Shown: positions 36,886-46,575, counted from the stretch's first letter. The stretch is 64,000 nucleotides of DNA from Tisiphia sp964030975 (GCF_964030975.1 NZ_CAXIQH010000001.1:1906457-1970456), one strand, 5' to 3'. The notes: generated by a model from the letters alone, not told the origin. Made by a program: numbers and translations.

Positions 36886-36987
36886 TCTATTAGGTTAACT
36901 TTTGCTATATAATTTTTCAAATAATTTGCATATATCTATTAGTGTAGTTGATTTTTATGATATATTGTTTACAGAAAGGATGAATTT

Positions 36988-37127
36988 TATAGTTAACCTG
37001 AAAGGAGGTACTTTAGTAGCGAAGAAGCAATCCAGAAAAGTGATTAAAATTGCTTCGTTTGGGCTTTCACCTCCTCGCTAAAATAACGTCAGTTTGCTAT
37101 GGATAAATATTATTAGGGTTAGCTATA
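36988..37127. repeat. Family B element with short C core
   Basis: The ends are TATAGTTAACCTGAAAGGAGG and TAGGGTTAGCTATA. Inner arms GCGAAGAAGCAATCC and ATTGCTTCGTTTGGGC pair. It lies in the 325-bp gap between rph and the Xre gene. Confidence 0.75.
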
Positions 37128-37210
37128 AAAAATAAATTATTAGTTGTTTACTTTTTAATAAATATACCTTAATATTTAGGAACATTAATTTTATAGACAA
37201 AGCTTTATTT

Positions 37211-37624
37211 ATGGTAAATTTACAAACCAAACTTAACTCATTAATGACTCAAAAAAATATCAATGCCATAGAGATAGAGAAGAAAACTGGGTTAAGCAGA
37301 AATACTGTTTATAGCATTTTATATGGTAGTTCAAAAAACCCTAGTGCTACTAATTTACAATTAATTGCTAAAGCCTTGGATATTAATTTGGGAGCTCTTG
37401 TTGTTGATAACGAAGTAAGCACTGAGGTGCTAACTGTTGATCAGATGAAAATTTTTAGCAAATCTACTAGTTTAACCATTAATATGTTAATTGAAAAAAA
37501 TTTAAACTTTTCATTTATCAATCTTACAGCTCTAATAAAAGAAGTATATGAATATGCTCTAAAAAAACAATCTGTTGATAATACATTTATAGATTGGATG
37601 ATTGAGAAATATCACAAGCCTTAA
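37211..37624 (+). CDS. Xre-family HTH regulator
   Basis: A 137-residue protein with a Cro/CI-type HTH in residues 5-62 (KNINAIEIEKKTGLSRNTVY, ATNLQLIAKALDINLGAL) and an unrecognised C-terminal helical domain (INMLIEKNLNFSFINLTALI). It has no partner gene that would suggest a toxin-antitoxin pair. The regulon is unknown. Confidence 0.8.
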   Translation: MVNLQTKLNSLMTQKNINAIEIEKKTGLSRNTVYSILYGSSKNPSATNLQLIAKALDINLGALVVDNEVSTEVLTVDQMKIFSKSTSLTINMLIEKNLNFSFINLTALIKEVYEYALKKQSVDNTFIDWMIEKYHKP

Positions 37625-37642
37625 TCGTTCTTTGCCAGTAAA

Positions 37643-38461
37643 TCAACGATTGGTGATTATACAACCTTGCTGATTGTCAGAGAGCTTCTTACATATAGCT
37701 TTAGCTTGGTTTATATTTTGGTAATTACCTACTAAGACTAAATAGAAAAAATTTCCTTTATTAGATTGTACTTTCTTGATATTTATCACCGTGTTATTAA
37801 GGATCTTTGCATATTTTTTTTTGATTCTTTCCCCTTCTTGGTTTGCTTCTGATTCAGATTTTACCGAAGCTATCTGAATTTTATATCCTCCTTGGTTTGA
37901 CTTATTTAATAACTGTGTATCATCGATCTTACGACGTGGTTCAGTAACTTTTATTATATTTAAACCGACCTTATTTGAATTAGGTTGTGGGGCTACTGGA
38001 ACAGTCTGTTGTTCTATTAAATTCTCCTTTTGTACTGGCTCGTTTTTTATTATATTAGGTAAAATTATTTCCGTTCCCTCTTCGTTTTTACTTAGTTTAT
38101 GCTTCTCGTACCTAACCTGATCAGTTTCTATTATATCAAATAAAATTGTATCTATAGAGTCAATATCTTCATTACTTTGCACTGATTGTTGTTTAGTGAT
38201 ATTTAATGGCTTTTCCGGTTCAGGTTGTAATATTATAGCTTTACTAACCTTTTTTTGTTGTAAATTCTCGTAAATTATATTATTGGCATTTGGTACTACT
38301 ATCCCCCCACTATCTTGTGGCTTAACTTTTGTCGGTAATTGATCATGGTAAATTGTCACTACCTGACCACCGCTATCCTGATTATAATTAGTATACACTA
38401 AATATGTAATGCCACTAAGTATTGAAAGAAAAATAATAATTCGGAAAACGCGATTAACCAT
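37643..38461 (-). CDS. SPOR-domain membrane protein
   Basis: A 272-residue bitopic membrane protein. It has an N-terminal membrane segment (IIIFLSILSGITYLVYTN), a long low-complexity linker and a C-terminal SPOR domain (GGYKIQIASVKSESEANQEG, FYLVLVGNYQNINQAKAICK). SPOR domains bind denuded glycan at division sites, so a role in cell division or wall remodelling is likely. It converges on the Xre gene with an 18-bp gap. Confidence 0.85.
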   Translation of the reverse strand: MVNRVFRIIIFLSILSGITYLVYTNYNQDSGGQVVTIYHDQLPTKVKPQDSGGIVVPNANNIIYENLQQKKVSKAIILQPEPEKPLNITKQQSVQSNEDIDSIDTILFDIIETDQVRYEKHKLSKNEEGTEIILPNIIKNEPVQKENLIEQQTVPVAPQPNSNKVGLNIIKVTEPRRKIDDTQLLNKSNQGGYKIQIASVKSESEANQEGERIKKKYAKILNNTVINIKKVQSNKGNFFYLVLVGNYQNINQAKAICKKLSDNQQGCIITNR

Positions 38462-38525
38462 ATTTTTTATAAATATATTCCTTGAACTTCACGGTCATCC
38501 TTATTACCCAAATGTTATCAGGGCA

Positions 38526-38607
38526 GTTTATAAGCTAACCCGAATAAGTTCTTGATAATTTCTTCGCTATTAGCGACAAAACAATCCTGTCATTCCCGCG
38601 TAGGCGT
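38526..38607. repeat. B-end and family D half-palindrome split by an IS
   Basis: TATAAGCTAACCCGAATAAG, then GTCATTCCCGCGTAGGCG directly followed by the IS4-like element. The other half (TGCTTTCGCAGGGATGAC) resumes at 39285. The element therefore inserted inside a palindromic repeat. Confidence 0.75.
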
Positions 38608-39283
38608 ACTAGTGTCCGGGTAAAATTTTGTCCCAAGGTTTATAAGGTGGCATAAGTCCTAAAGTTCAGGTATAATGCCTGTTAACACAACTTTAAAAAG
38701 GATTTATGCCATGTATCAACATAGCACATTTGGGGTAATTGTAAAATTATTAGATAGAGAAATAATATCAAAATCAGTAAAGAGCCATCAAAGTGATAAG
38801 TATAGCAAGAAATTTAGTACATGGAATCATTTAGTAACTATATTATTGGTCATTTTACTGATTGTCGAAGTTTGCGTGACCTAGGCCATAGCCCTACATT
38901 TTTTTTCTATCGTAAAAATAGCAAAAAATTATAAGGATATTATGCTACACAAGCGTCATTGCGAGGAGTGTGTAAGCACGACGAAGCAATCCACTTCTGG
39001 TCTTTTGGATTGCTTCGTCGCCTAAAGTGGCTCCTCGCAATGACAGTTAGAGATCGGTTTTTTTTCCTTAAATTGGGACATTATGTCGAATTACACTTTC
39101 ACTACAAAATAAAAAATGTAGGGTATGGCATTCAGTAGAGATATAGATATGTTATCATGGATAAAAATTGCTATTTTTTCGAATCATACACCACTTAGGC
39201 CACCCATACCAAAATCGAAAGATACTCGTAACTTTCAGTTGTGTTTTGAGGAGCTTAATATGTAAATTTACCCGGACACTAGT
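38608..39283 (+). mobile_element. Degenerate IS4-like element with perfect terminal repeats
   Basis: ACTAGTGTCCGGGTAAA and its exact inverse form 17-bp ends. Inside, a frame from 38711 reads MYQHSTFGVIVKLLDREIIS and KYSKKFSTWNHLVT, which looks like the N-terminus of an IS4-type transposase. A frameshift follows, after which FTDCRSLRDLGHS continues in another frame. The 235-bp family E element then interrupts it at 38891. Near the right end ...KDTRNFQLCFEELNM is the original C-terminus. Most of the catalytic domain is gone. Confidence 0.75.
38891..39125. mobile_element. 235-bp element, family E, copy 2
   Basis: Inverse copy of 31725-31959 with ends CCCTACATTTTTTTTCTATC and AATAAAAAATGTAGGGTA. 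It contains the family C palindrome GCGTCATTGCGAGGAGTG / GCTCCTCGCAATGACAG. It is nested inside the IS4-like remnant. Confidence 0.85.
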
Positions 39284-39329
39284 GTGCTTTCGCAGGGATG
39301 ACACAAAAATGACGTCAAATCTATTTTCT

Positions 39330-42300
39330 TTACTTTGCTAAGCTTCCACTATGCTTCCTTTTACTTTGCTCTATCAATATTGTTTGACCAGGCTTAGGTA
39401 CCGATACTGGCGGAGCAACTTCTATTTTTTTTACAGTTGCTTTAGTCAAATCTGCATTTTTTAACAAAGGATTTGCTTTAACTTCCTCTTTTATATGACC
39501 AACAACTTTTATCTTATCTAAATTCATTGTTTTTTCTGGATGTTTTTTGTTATATTTTTTAATTTCTGGCAGAAGTGTAGTTAAGGTACTACCATCAATG
39601 GTAGCCCCTTCAAAGTTTATATGCTCTTTAAAAACGGCTCCCTTAAAAGAGCATTCTTTAAATACCGCATCTTTAATTGAACATTTACCTAACGTCACCT
39701 TATTAAAATTAAATCCTTTAACTTCAAAATTATCCAATTTCATGTCGACTGTTTCAAAAGACAGTCCTCTTAAATCTTTATTACTTAAAGAATAATCCAG
39801 TATTGGTGAGTATTGAGCTGGATGACTCCCTTTACTATACTCATAAGCTCGTTCCTGAAAAATGCTAGACAAATCTCTTTTTTCGTCTGGTTTAAGATTA
39901 GGCAGAATATCTCCAATAATCTGGCTCATTTCTTCACCAATTGCTTTTCCACGTGTTGCATTAGAGACAAAATGTTTTTGGAAATTATGCTTCAAAATAT
40001 TGGCAGTAGCCCCTACAGCTAAAGTTAGAACTTTTTTATCAGATAACAAGCCAATCAATGGACGAACCATGGCACCATATTCCCCCTTACTATATGAAGC
40101 GGTTATTGCCCCTAGTTCTTGAGTATGATCCCCTAGAACCTTAACAACTACTTCACCCTTTAGTTTTAGTTTTTTACCCATCTCGGTTTCATTTAAAAAT
40201 TTCTCAACCACAGAACCAAGATCTTTAGCATGCTTTATTAAAAGATTAGGTATTTCTTTCTGTAAAACTTCTTTGACCTTGGGATTATCCTTATTAAACT
40301 TAATAAGAGAATCTACTAATTTACTAACTTTTTCTGCTTGTTCAGATTTAGGTACATTCATAATATCTTTAGTTTGCTCTATAATTCGCCCTAACCCCTC
40401 TTTATCTTTTAAACAACTTTCAGTAAGTTCTGTTACTATCGGCAAGACATCAACAATAAACGGAATAGTTGCGGCTGTTGCATCATGTACAAATTTAGGG
40501 TTCAGACCATAAGAACGTATATTTTGCTGAACTTCCGGTTTATCCAAAAAACCTAGAATATTTTCTTTATTATCAGCAAAATATTTTGGTAAGGTCTGTT
40601 TTAAGGCGGGAGATAAACTTTGAACTACCTGATCAATATTACCTAAAATAGACGACACCATGGCTTTTTGCGTTTCTATTATTTCTTCTCTTCTTGTCGA
40701 AGATAAATTTTTATCAGTCAATAACTCTAAAGCAATATCTTGATGCTTCATATAAGACTCATAGATTACCACCACTTTAGGAGTATGATCTAATATTGTA
40801 CCAGTTGCATTAATTGCAAACTGCACAGTATCATCAAAAAACTCTTTTGACACAAATCTAGTAAATCTATCATCTAGGACATTCCCAGCAATCTTGCTAA
40901 TTTCCTTTTGATTAACTGGATTGCGTAAAAACTCAACTAAATCTTTTTTAACCACTTCTGCTACTTTAGGACTAACAAATATTTCTAAAGCGTTTTTTAT
41001 GATCTTACGCCCTGATTTCTCGTTAGAAATCACTAGATTTTTATAAATTTTTTGTATTTTTTTGTTTGATTCTCCTGCTAACACACCATTTGCTAAATTT
41101 AGTGTTAGAGGCACCATTCCTCTAATAAAATTTTTATCTACTCCATTAAATATACCAGGACTAACTCCACCACTAGGTGCAGATTTTAATACAGTGCTTA
41201 AAATTGGCAATACAGAATACTTGGCTATAATTTCTTCCAAGAAGTCAGATTGAGTTCCATTCAGATCAGGAATATATCTCTCAAGCACTACGCCAGCTCC
41301 CTTGATCAAATTAGATGCATGCTCTACTTGTTCTGTTTGTAATTTTTGCTTTTCTTCAACTAATAACTTGCTACTTGATAATTTTGAACCAACCTCTTGA
41401 AATTTAAGGAAATTAGCATATAAATCTTTTATATCGGGTAAACTCCTAGCAGTTGAAGATAATGCAGTAACAACATCAAGAAACAATGCTCCAGTCTCTT
41501 TTAAAAAGCCTACTGCCATACTTGGCAAAGCATCCACCATCAATTGTAATTCTGCTTTCTCCAGTGCTGTTTGTTTATTTTGGAGTTCCTGTGGAACAAT
41601 CTCTTGACCATTCTGAATAAATTTGCCTTTTAAACCAATCAAATCACCACCCACAATATCAGTATCAGCATCGATTGTGGCTTTAGACATACGAGCCTCA
41701 GCTAACTTTGCCGCCCGTAAACTAACCCCTTCTAACCTAACCTTTTCTGCTTGTACTTTTTCCAATATCGCTTGCTGTAGTTTTGATCTTGTAAGATCAC
41801 TATTGGTAAAATTTACCTCGGTAAAATCAGCTTGCTGAGCTTCAATACGCCTCATTATACTATCCGAGAAATCAGCCCTTTGTGCATGAACTTTTTTCAG
41901 TATACTATAACTTGCATTAATTCCGTGGGCTTTAGCCCCTTCTAAAACAGCTTCTGTTAAATTAGCAAATTTTATATCGACATTTTCTAAAATAGCATTT
42001 TTGAAATTTGCTCTCGAGGCTTCCACCATATTTAGATTGGCACCAACAAAACTCACCCCTTCAGCTTTAATCCTTGTTAAAATAGCTGCTGCTAAATTCG
42101 CCCCCTCCAGCTTAGTCAAACTATCTAACTCAGCTTCTGATAAATCTATACCTTTTGCTTCTATATTCTCTAGCACGGTATTTTTAAATTGAACTTTATG
42201 TGCTTTAGCTCCTTGCATCAAAGCATTCGATAAATCACTATCTATAACTTTACACTCCGTTAGAATAGCTTTATCTAATATTGCATGCTGCATTTGTACT

Positions 42301-43694
42301 TTTCGTAAATCAGCTGAGATTAAAGAAATACCCTCTAAATTTGCCTGATTAAATGTTGAATCAGTAAATTTTGCATGATCCCAATTACCATTTTTTATAT
42401 TCGCATAATCAAAATTGCAGTCGCTTATCACAACCTCTTGACCATTAGAACGAGACATAAAAGCATGAACAAACTGGCTCTTATCAGTAACAGTTGATTT
42501 ACTTAGATTACTATTAAAGAAATTTGCGTTATCTGCTTTAACTCCTACAAAATTAGCTGCTACAAGCTCTGCACCTTCAAAACTTGCTTCACTAATATCA
42601 GTACCATTAAATTTACATCCGGACAAAACGGATCCAGAAAACACAGCTCCTCGCAAATCCGCTCCTGAAAAATCTAAACCAGACAAATCTACTCTATCAT
42701 GCCATTCATTATTAGTAGAAATGTCAACTCTACTCGAACAATCCGCAATAATTCTTGCTCCTGCTATTATCTGCGATTGAGCTAATTTGCTTTTAGCAAA
42801 ATCATTTAAAGTTAAATCTTTCTCGCCCTTTCTCGCCTCTAAATATTTCTCTATATCCTCTCGAGCTAGACGTACATATTGAGTTTCTTGATCCCGCTGT
42901 TCTTTAGTTGCTCCTCGCACATAAGCTGGATCAAAAGTACAGCTCTCACTGCCAAAAATATTTTGAAAAGTTTCATGCATTGCATTATCTTTTCTAGGGA
43001 ATATTTTTTGCTCAACCATTAGATTCAGCTCTTCTTCCAACCTATCATATTCTGGATTATTAGTTTTATAACCAATAGCTTGCCATGATTTTTCTTTCAA
43101 GCTCAATTTTACATATGCATCATTTAACTCTTTTGTTTTACTCTTTACAATATCCTTCTGCTCTTTTTGGCGAACTAAATCACTTTTTATATCAGCGTAT
43201 TTTCTACCTAAAGAAGAAGTGGTGCTGAATTTTATCCCCTCAATATCACTCTCCTTACCTATTTGAGAATATCCTTTATAGTCACCAGAAAATCTACAAT
43301 TAGCAAGGTCGGCTCCTCTAAAATCTATATTTCTTAGGATAGTATCTTCGAAATAAGCATTGTCAAAATCAACATCGCAAAATACCGCGTCAGCTAAATT
43401 ACATCCTTTAAAAGCAGTATTTTTAAATATACAACCAGTAAAATCTCCGCTTCTTAGATCTGTTATGTTATCAGCTCTACTAAAAGTCCTATCAGATAAA
43501 TCCGCCGCTACTACTACCTTACTATCAGCAAAATATTTATCCTTTAAATATTGGTTAAGACTCAAACTTTCCTTAGGCTCACCTGCCAAAACTGTATGCT
43601 GAGCTGCAATATAATCCTTTATATCCTCATTAGTAGGACGAAACTTTTCGATTTTAACATCGAGATCATCAAAAACAGATTTTTCCTTTGCCAT
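39330..43694 (-). CDS. Giant multi-domain pentapeptide-repeat protein
   Basis: A 1,454-residue protein with no signal peptide or membrane segment. It has pentapeptide-repeat blocks at about residues 80-130 (FTGCIFKNTAFKGCNLADAV), 335-690 (FSGADLRGAVFSGSVLSGCK, repeated at length) and 1285-1355 (FKECSFKGAVFKEHINFEGA). A leader with EDI..Y..A then LSLNQYLKDK / LTLNDFAKSK occurs twice, before the first and second blocks. A ~570-residue, mostly helical domain (about 700-1270) separates blocks two and three; I recognise no family for it. The tail ends KRKHSGSLAK. Pentapeptide repeats fold as right-handed beta-helices and usually bind proteins. An effector or scaffold role is possible but unproven. 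Confidence 0.85.
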   Translation of the reverse strand: MAKEKSVFDDLDVKIEKFRPTNEDIKDYIAAQHTVLAGEPKESLSLNQYLKDKYFADSKVVVAADLSDRTFSRADNITDLRSGDFTGCIFKNTAFKGCNLADAVFCDVDFDNAYFEDTILRNIDFRGADLANCRFSGDYKGYSQIGKESDIEGIKFSTTSSLGRKYADIKSDLVRQKEQKDIVKSKTKELNDAYVKLSLKEKSWQAIGYKTNNPEYDRLEEELNLMVEQKIFPRKDNAMHETFQNIFGSESCTFDPAYVRGATKEQRDQETQYVRLAREDIEKYLEARKGEKDLTLNDFAKSKLAQSQIIAGARIIADCSSRVDISTNNEWHDRVDLSGLDFSGADLRGAVFSGSVLSGCKFNGTDISEASFEGAELVAANFVGVKADNANFFNSNLSKSTVTDKSQFVHAFMSRSNGQEVVISDCNFDYANIKNGNWDHAKFTDSTFNQANLEGISLISADLRKVQMQHAILDKAILTECKVIDSDLSNALMQGAKAHKVQFKNTVLENIEAKGIDLSEAELDSLTKLEGANLAAAILTRIKAEGVSFVGANLNMVEASRANFKNAILENVDIKFANLTEAVLEGAKAHGINASYSILKKVHAQRADFSDSIMRRIEAQQADFTEVNFTNSDLTRSKLQQAILEKVQAEKVRLEGVSLRAAKLAEARMSKATIDADTDIVGGDLIGLKGKFIQNGQEIVPQELQNKQTALEKAELQLMVDALPSMAVGFLKETGALFLDVVTALSSTARSLPDIKDLYANFLKFQEVGSKLSSSKLLVEEKQKLQTEQVEHASNLIKGAGVVLERYIPDLNGTQSDFLEEIIAKYSVLPILSTVLKSAPSGGVSPGIFNGVDKNFIRGMVPLTLNLANGVLAGESNKKIQKIYKNLVISNEKSGRKIIKNALEIFVSPKVAEVVKKDLVEFLRNPVNQKEISKIAGNVLDDRFTRFVSKEFFDDTVQFAINATGTILDHTPKVVVIYESYMKHQDIALELLTDKNLSSTRREEIIETQKAMVSSILGNIDQVVQSLSPALKQTLPKYFADNKENILGFLDKPEVQQNIRSYGLNPKFVHDATAATIPFIVDVLPIVTELTESCLKDKEGLGRIIEQTKDIMNVPKSEQAEKVSKLVDSLIKFNKDNPKVKEVLQKEIPNLLIKHAKDLGSVVEKFLNETEMGKKLKLKGEVVVKVLGDHTQELGAITASYSKGEYGAMVRPLIGLLSDKKVLTLAVGATANILKHNFQKHFVSNATRGKAIGEEMSQIIGDILPNLKPDEKRDLSSIFQERAYEYSKGSHPAQYSPILDYSLSNKDLRGLSFETVDMKLDNFEVKGFNFNKVTLGKCSIKDAVFKECSFKGAVFKEHINFEGATIDGSTLTTLLPEIKKYNKKHPEKTMNLDKIKVVGHIKEEVKANPLLKNADLTKATVKKIEVAPPVSVPKPGQTILIEQSKRKHSGSLAK

Positions 43695-43727
43695 AACTTC
43701 TACTCCTAATTACTAATAAACAACTTT

Positions 43728-43794
43728 ATGTCATTCCAATACCCTTTCCCTGCGAAAGTAGAGGCTCTTAGATTCCCGCCTACGCGGGAATGAC
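43728..43794. repeat. Family D palindrome upstream of the pentapeptide gene
   Basis: ATGTCATTCCAATACCC, CCCTGCGAAAGTAGAGG and TTCCCGCCTACGCGGGAATG arms. It fills most of the 134-bp gap between sucB and the pentapeptide gene. Confidence 0.7.
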
Positions 43795-43828
43795 ACCAAG
43801 ATCGCAAAGATGACATCCTTTATCCTAA

Positions 43829-45031
43829 TCAGAGACTTAATAACAAACGCTCTGGATTTTCAATCAATTCCTTGATTTTTACAAGAAAAGTAACTGCTTC
43901 CTTACCATCAATAATACGATGATCATAGGATAAAGCTACATACATCATCGGACGTATTTCTATCTTGCCATTAACCACTACTGGTCTTTCTTCGGTCTTA
44001 TGCAGACCCAAAATACCTGATTGAGGCGGGTTAATAATGGGGGTGGATAATAGTGACCCATAAACACCACCATTGGAAATAGTAAATGTTCCACCTGATA
44101 AATCAGACATCGACAACTTTCCTTCTCTAGCCTTTTTACCCAGACCAGCAATTTCTTTCTCAATACCAGCAAAACTCAATTTGTCAGCCTGCCTAACTAT
44201 TGGTACTACTAACCCCTGCTCTGTCCCTACTGCCACACCAATATCATAATAATTCTTATACAGAATCTCATCCCCTTCTATCTCGGCATTTACCGAGGCT
44301 ACCGCTTTCAGAGCTTCAATAGTAGCTTTTACAAAAAATGACATGAATCCCAGCTTAACACCATGCTTCTTCTCAAACTCTTCACGATACTGCATACGCA
44401 AATTAATAACTTTCAACATATCAATTTCATTAAAAGTCGTTAGAATAGCTGCGGTATTTTGTGATTGCTTCAAACGATCTGCAATAGTTTTACGAAGTCG
44501 TGACATTCTAACACGTTCTACCGCTCCTTCATTTGCCAACGCAATATTGGTTACAACAGGTGATTCAGTTTCTTTTGTAGACGAAGCCTTTGTCGATGAA
44601 CTATTTATAAACTCTAATACATCTCCCTTAGTTACCCTACCCTCTCTACCAGTACCTTTTATGTCATCTAATGGCAGTTTATTTTCACTCACTAATCTTC
44701 GCACAGAAGGTGGAGAAGCTATGGCATTTATATTTGCAGATTGTTGTTGCACCTCTTTGCCCGACGTACTAGGTAAAGCTACAGCCGCAACTGCTCCTTC
44801 GGTAATTTGTCCGACGCTCTCACCGACAGATACCGCATCCCCCTCATTCTTAAATATTCCACTTATTACTCCAGATGAAACTGCATTCACTTCCAACGTA
44901 ACTTTCTCTGTTTCAAGTTCTAAAAGTAGCTCATCCACTTTAACCACATCTCCTTGTTTTTTATGCCATTTGGCAATAGTAGCCTCTGATACTGACTCTC
45001 CAAGAGATGGAACTATAATTTCAATGCTCAT
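43829..45031 (-). CDS. sucB: Dihydrolipoyllysine succinyltransferase (E2 of 2-oxoglutarate dehydrogenase)
   Basis: Transfers the succinyl group to CoA in the TCA cycle. About 400 residues from MSIEIIVPSLGESVSEATIA. The lipoyl domain has the modified lysine in ELETEKVTLEVNAVSSG (about residue 43). The peripheral-subunit-binding domain is at about 110-145 (SPPSVRRLVSENKLPLDDIK) and the catalytic domain ends with ALSYDHRIIDGKEAVTFLV (the catalytic His-Asp pair). The frame is open for six more upstream codons. sucA is not adjacent in this window, unlike the usual sucAB pair. Confidence 0.96.
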   Translation of the reverse strand: MSIEIIVPSLGESVSEATIAKWHKKQGDVVKVDELLLELETEKVTLEVNAVSSGVISGIFKNEGDAVSVGESVGQITEGAVAAVALPSTSGKEVQQQSANINAIASPPSVRRLVSENKLPLDDIKGTGREGRVTKGDVLEFINSSSTKASSTKETESPVVTNIALANEGAVERVRMSRLRKTIADRLKQSQNTAAILTTFNEIDMLKVINLRMQYREEFEKKHGVKLGFMSFFVKATIEALKAVASVNAEIEGDEILYKNYYDIGVAVGTEQGLVVPIVRQADKLSFAGIEKEIAGLGKKAREGKLSMSDLSGGTFTISNGGVYGSLLSTPIINPPQSGILGLHKTEERPVVVNGKIEIRPMMYVALSYDHRIIDGKEAVTFLVKIKELIENPERLLLSL

Positions 45032-45057
45032 ATTATTTTTATTCTCCAATTATATTC

Positions 45058-45180
45058 TATAGCTAAACCGACTAGCATTACTCCGTCATTGCGAGGAAGT
45101 AGCAAAGCACAACGAAGCAATCCAAACCCAATCGTTTTCATGAATTGCTTCGTCGCCTTCGGCTCCTCGCAATGACGCCA
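45058..45180. repeat. Nested element B-C upstream of sucB
   Basis: TATAGCTAAACCGACTAGCA, then TCCGTCATTGCGAGGAAGTAG and GGCTCCTCGCAATGACGCC. It lies between sucB and nrdB. Confidence 0.8.
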
Positions 45181-45284
45181 ATTTATTATGGCTAAATATA
45201 TATTATACTCTATTTATATTCCCCACTAATAACAAAATAGCATAAATTTAGCCCAATTAGTAGTTATCCATGCAAACTAGTATC

Positions 45285-45502
45285 CCACAACTGTCGAAAG
45301 TTAGAAGAGGAAGCGGGTTTAGAGGTCATCATGGCAGTTAAAAAGTTGCGGAAAAATAACCGACGTCATTGCGAGGAGCCGTTTTGTGCGGCAACGAAGC
45401 AATCCATATTATACTAATTTTTATGGATTGCTTCGTCGTGCTTACGCCTCCTCGCAATGACGGAAGTATTGCTATGACTAAATGTTACTCGAGTTAGCTA
45501 TA
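45285..45502. repeat. Composite repeat at the 3' end of nrdB
   Basis: CAACTGTCGAAAGTTAGAAG to AAAAGTTGCGG matches 31615-31670 in inverse. It is followed by a family C palindrome (GTCATTGCGAGGAGCC / CCTCCTCGCAATGACGG) and the right B end TCGAGTTAGCTATA, which supplies the stop codon of nrdB. Confidence 0.75.
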
Positions 45503-46496
45503 TTATCTCTTGCTGACTTTTCTGCGTTTTATCCATCTTAGCAAATACCTCTTCCCATGATCCAGTGGTTGCAGCCTTAGTATATTCGGTTACCCTTGCT
45601 TCAAAGAAATTAGTATGCTCAGTACCGTTTAAGATTTCATCAAGCCAAGGCAATGGATTATTATCAATTAAATAAATTTCTTTAAGTCCAAGCTGCATTA
45701 ACCTGCGATCAGCAATATAACGAATATATTGTTTTACTTCTCTAGCGGTTAACCCCTCAATACCACCAACTTCAAATGCCAGCTCAATAAAGGCATCTTC
45801 AAAATGGACAATAGTAGCACACGCCTCATAAAGACGACCACGCACCTCTTCAGTCCATACTTCAGGATTTTCTCTAATAAAAGTTTTAAATAACATGATG
45901 ATTGAATCAGTATGTAAGGTCTCATCCCTTACTGACCAACTAATGATTTGCCCCATACCTTTCATTTTATTAAAACGAGGGAAATTAAGCAAAATGGCAA
46001 ATGAAGCAAATAGCTGTAATCCTTCAGTAAATGCACCAAATACTGCTAAAGTTGTGGCAATATCTTCTTTCGTTTCTACACCAAAACGCTGCATATAATC
46101 ATATTTATCTTTCATTTCTTTATATTTAAGAAACGCTGAATATTCAGTTTCTGGCATACCTACGGTATCAAGCAGATGAGAATAAGCAGCGATATGAATT
46201 GTTTCCATATTAGAAAATGCTGATAACATCATCAGTACTTCTGTTGGCTTAAATACCCTGGAGTAATGCTTCATATAACAATTATTTACCTCAATATCAG
46301 CTTGAGTAAAGAAACGAAATATTTGGGTTAATAAATGTTTTTCTCCTGGACTTAAATTATATTTCCAATCTTTTAGATCATCAGCTAGCGGCACTTCTTC
46401 TGGTAACCAATGAATTCGTTGTTGAATATGCCACGCTTCATAAGCCCATGGATAAGAAAATGGTTTGTAAATTGGACTGGCATCAAGTAAAGACAT
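45498..46496 (-). CDS. nrdB: Ribonucleoside-diphosphate reductase, small subunit
   Basis: A 332-residue class I R2 protein that houses the di-iron centre and tyrosyl radical. Ligands include ETIHIAAYSHLLDT (Glu, His and the radical Tyr three residues after them) and SVRDETLHTDS (Glu and His). The C-terminal region EARVTEYTKAATTGSWEEVF leads to the R1-interaction tail. The last codon ATA is followed by TAG contributed by the repeat end at 45498-45502, so the native C-terminal few residues may have changed. Confidence 0.96.
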   Translation of the reverse strand: MSLLDASPIYKPFSYPWAYEAWHIQQRIHWLPEEVPLADDLKDWKYNLSPGEKHLLTQIFRFFTQADIEVNNCYMKHYSRVFKPTEVLMMLSAFSNMETIHIAAYSHLLDTVGMPETEYSAFLKYKEMKDKYDYMQRFGVETKEDIATTLAVFGAFTEGLQLFASFAILLNFPRFNKMKGMGQIISWSVRDETLHTDSIIMLFKTFIRENPEVWTEEVRGRLYEACATIVHFEDAFIELAFEVGGIEGLTAREVKQYIRYIADRRLMQLGLKEIYLIDNNPLPWLDEILNGTEHTNFFEARVTEYTKAATTGSWEEVFAKMDKTQKSQQEII

Positions 46497-46575
46497 ATTA
46501 TATTTCCTTTTTTAAGTTTATTCGACTTTTAATTATACACGTAATTACTAGGAGACCATAAGATCGACGAAGTAA

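Noticed and set aside
37211..37624. Antitoxin of a toxin-antitoxin pair
   Set aside because: The Xre protein has no adjacent small toxin gene; the neighbours are a SPOR protein and a repeat.
44343..45062. A 239-codon plus-strand frame opposite sucB
   Set aside because: Length alone is striking, but it is the antisense of a well conserved E2 gene with a serine/leucine-rich, protein-unlike composition.
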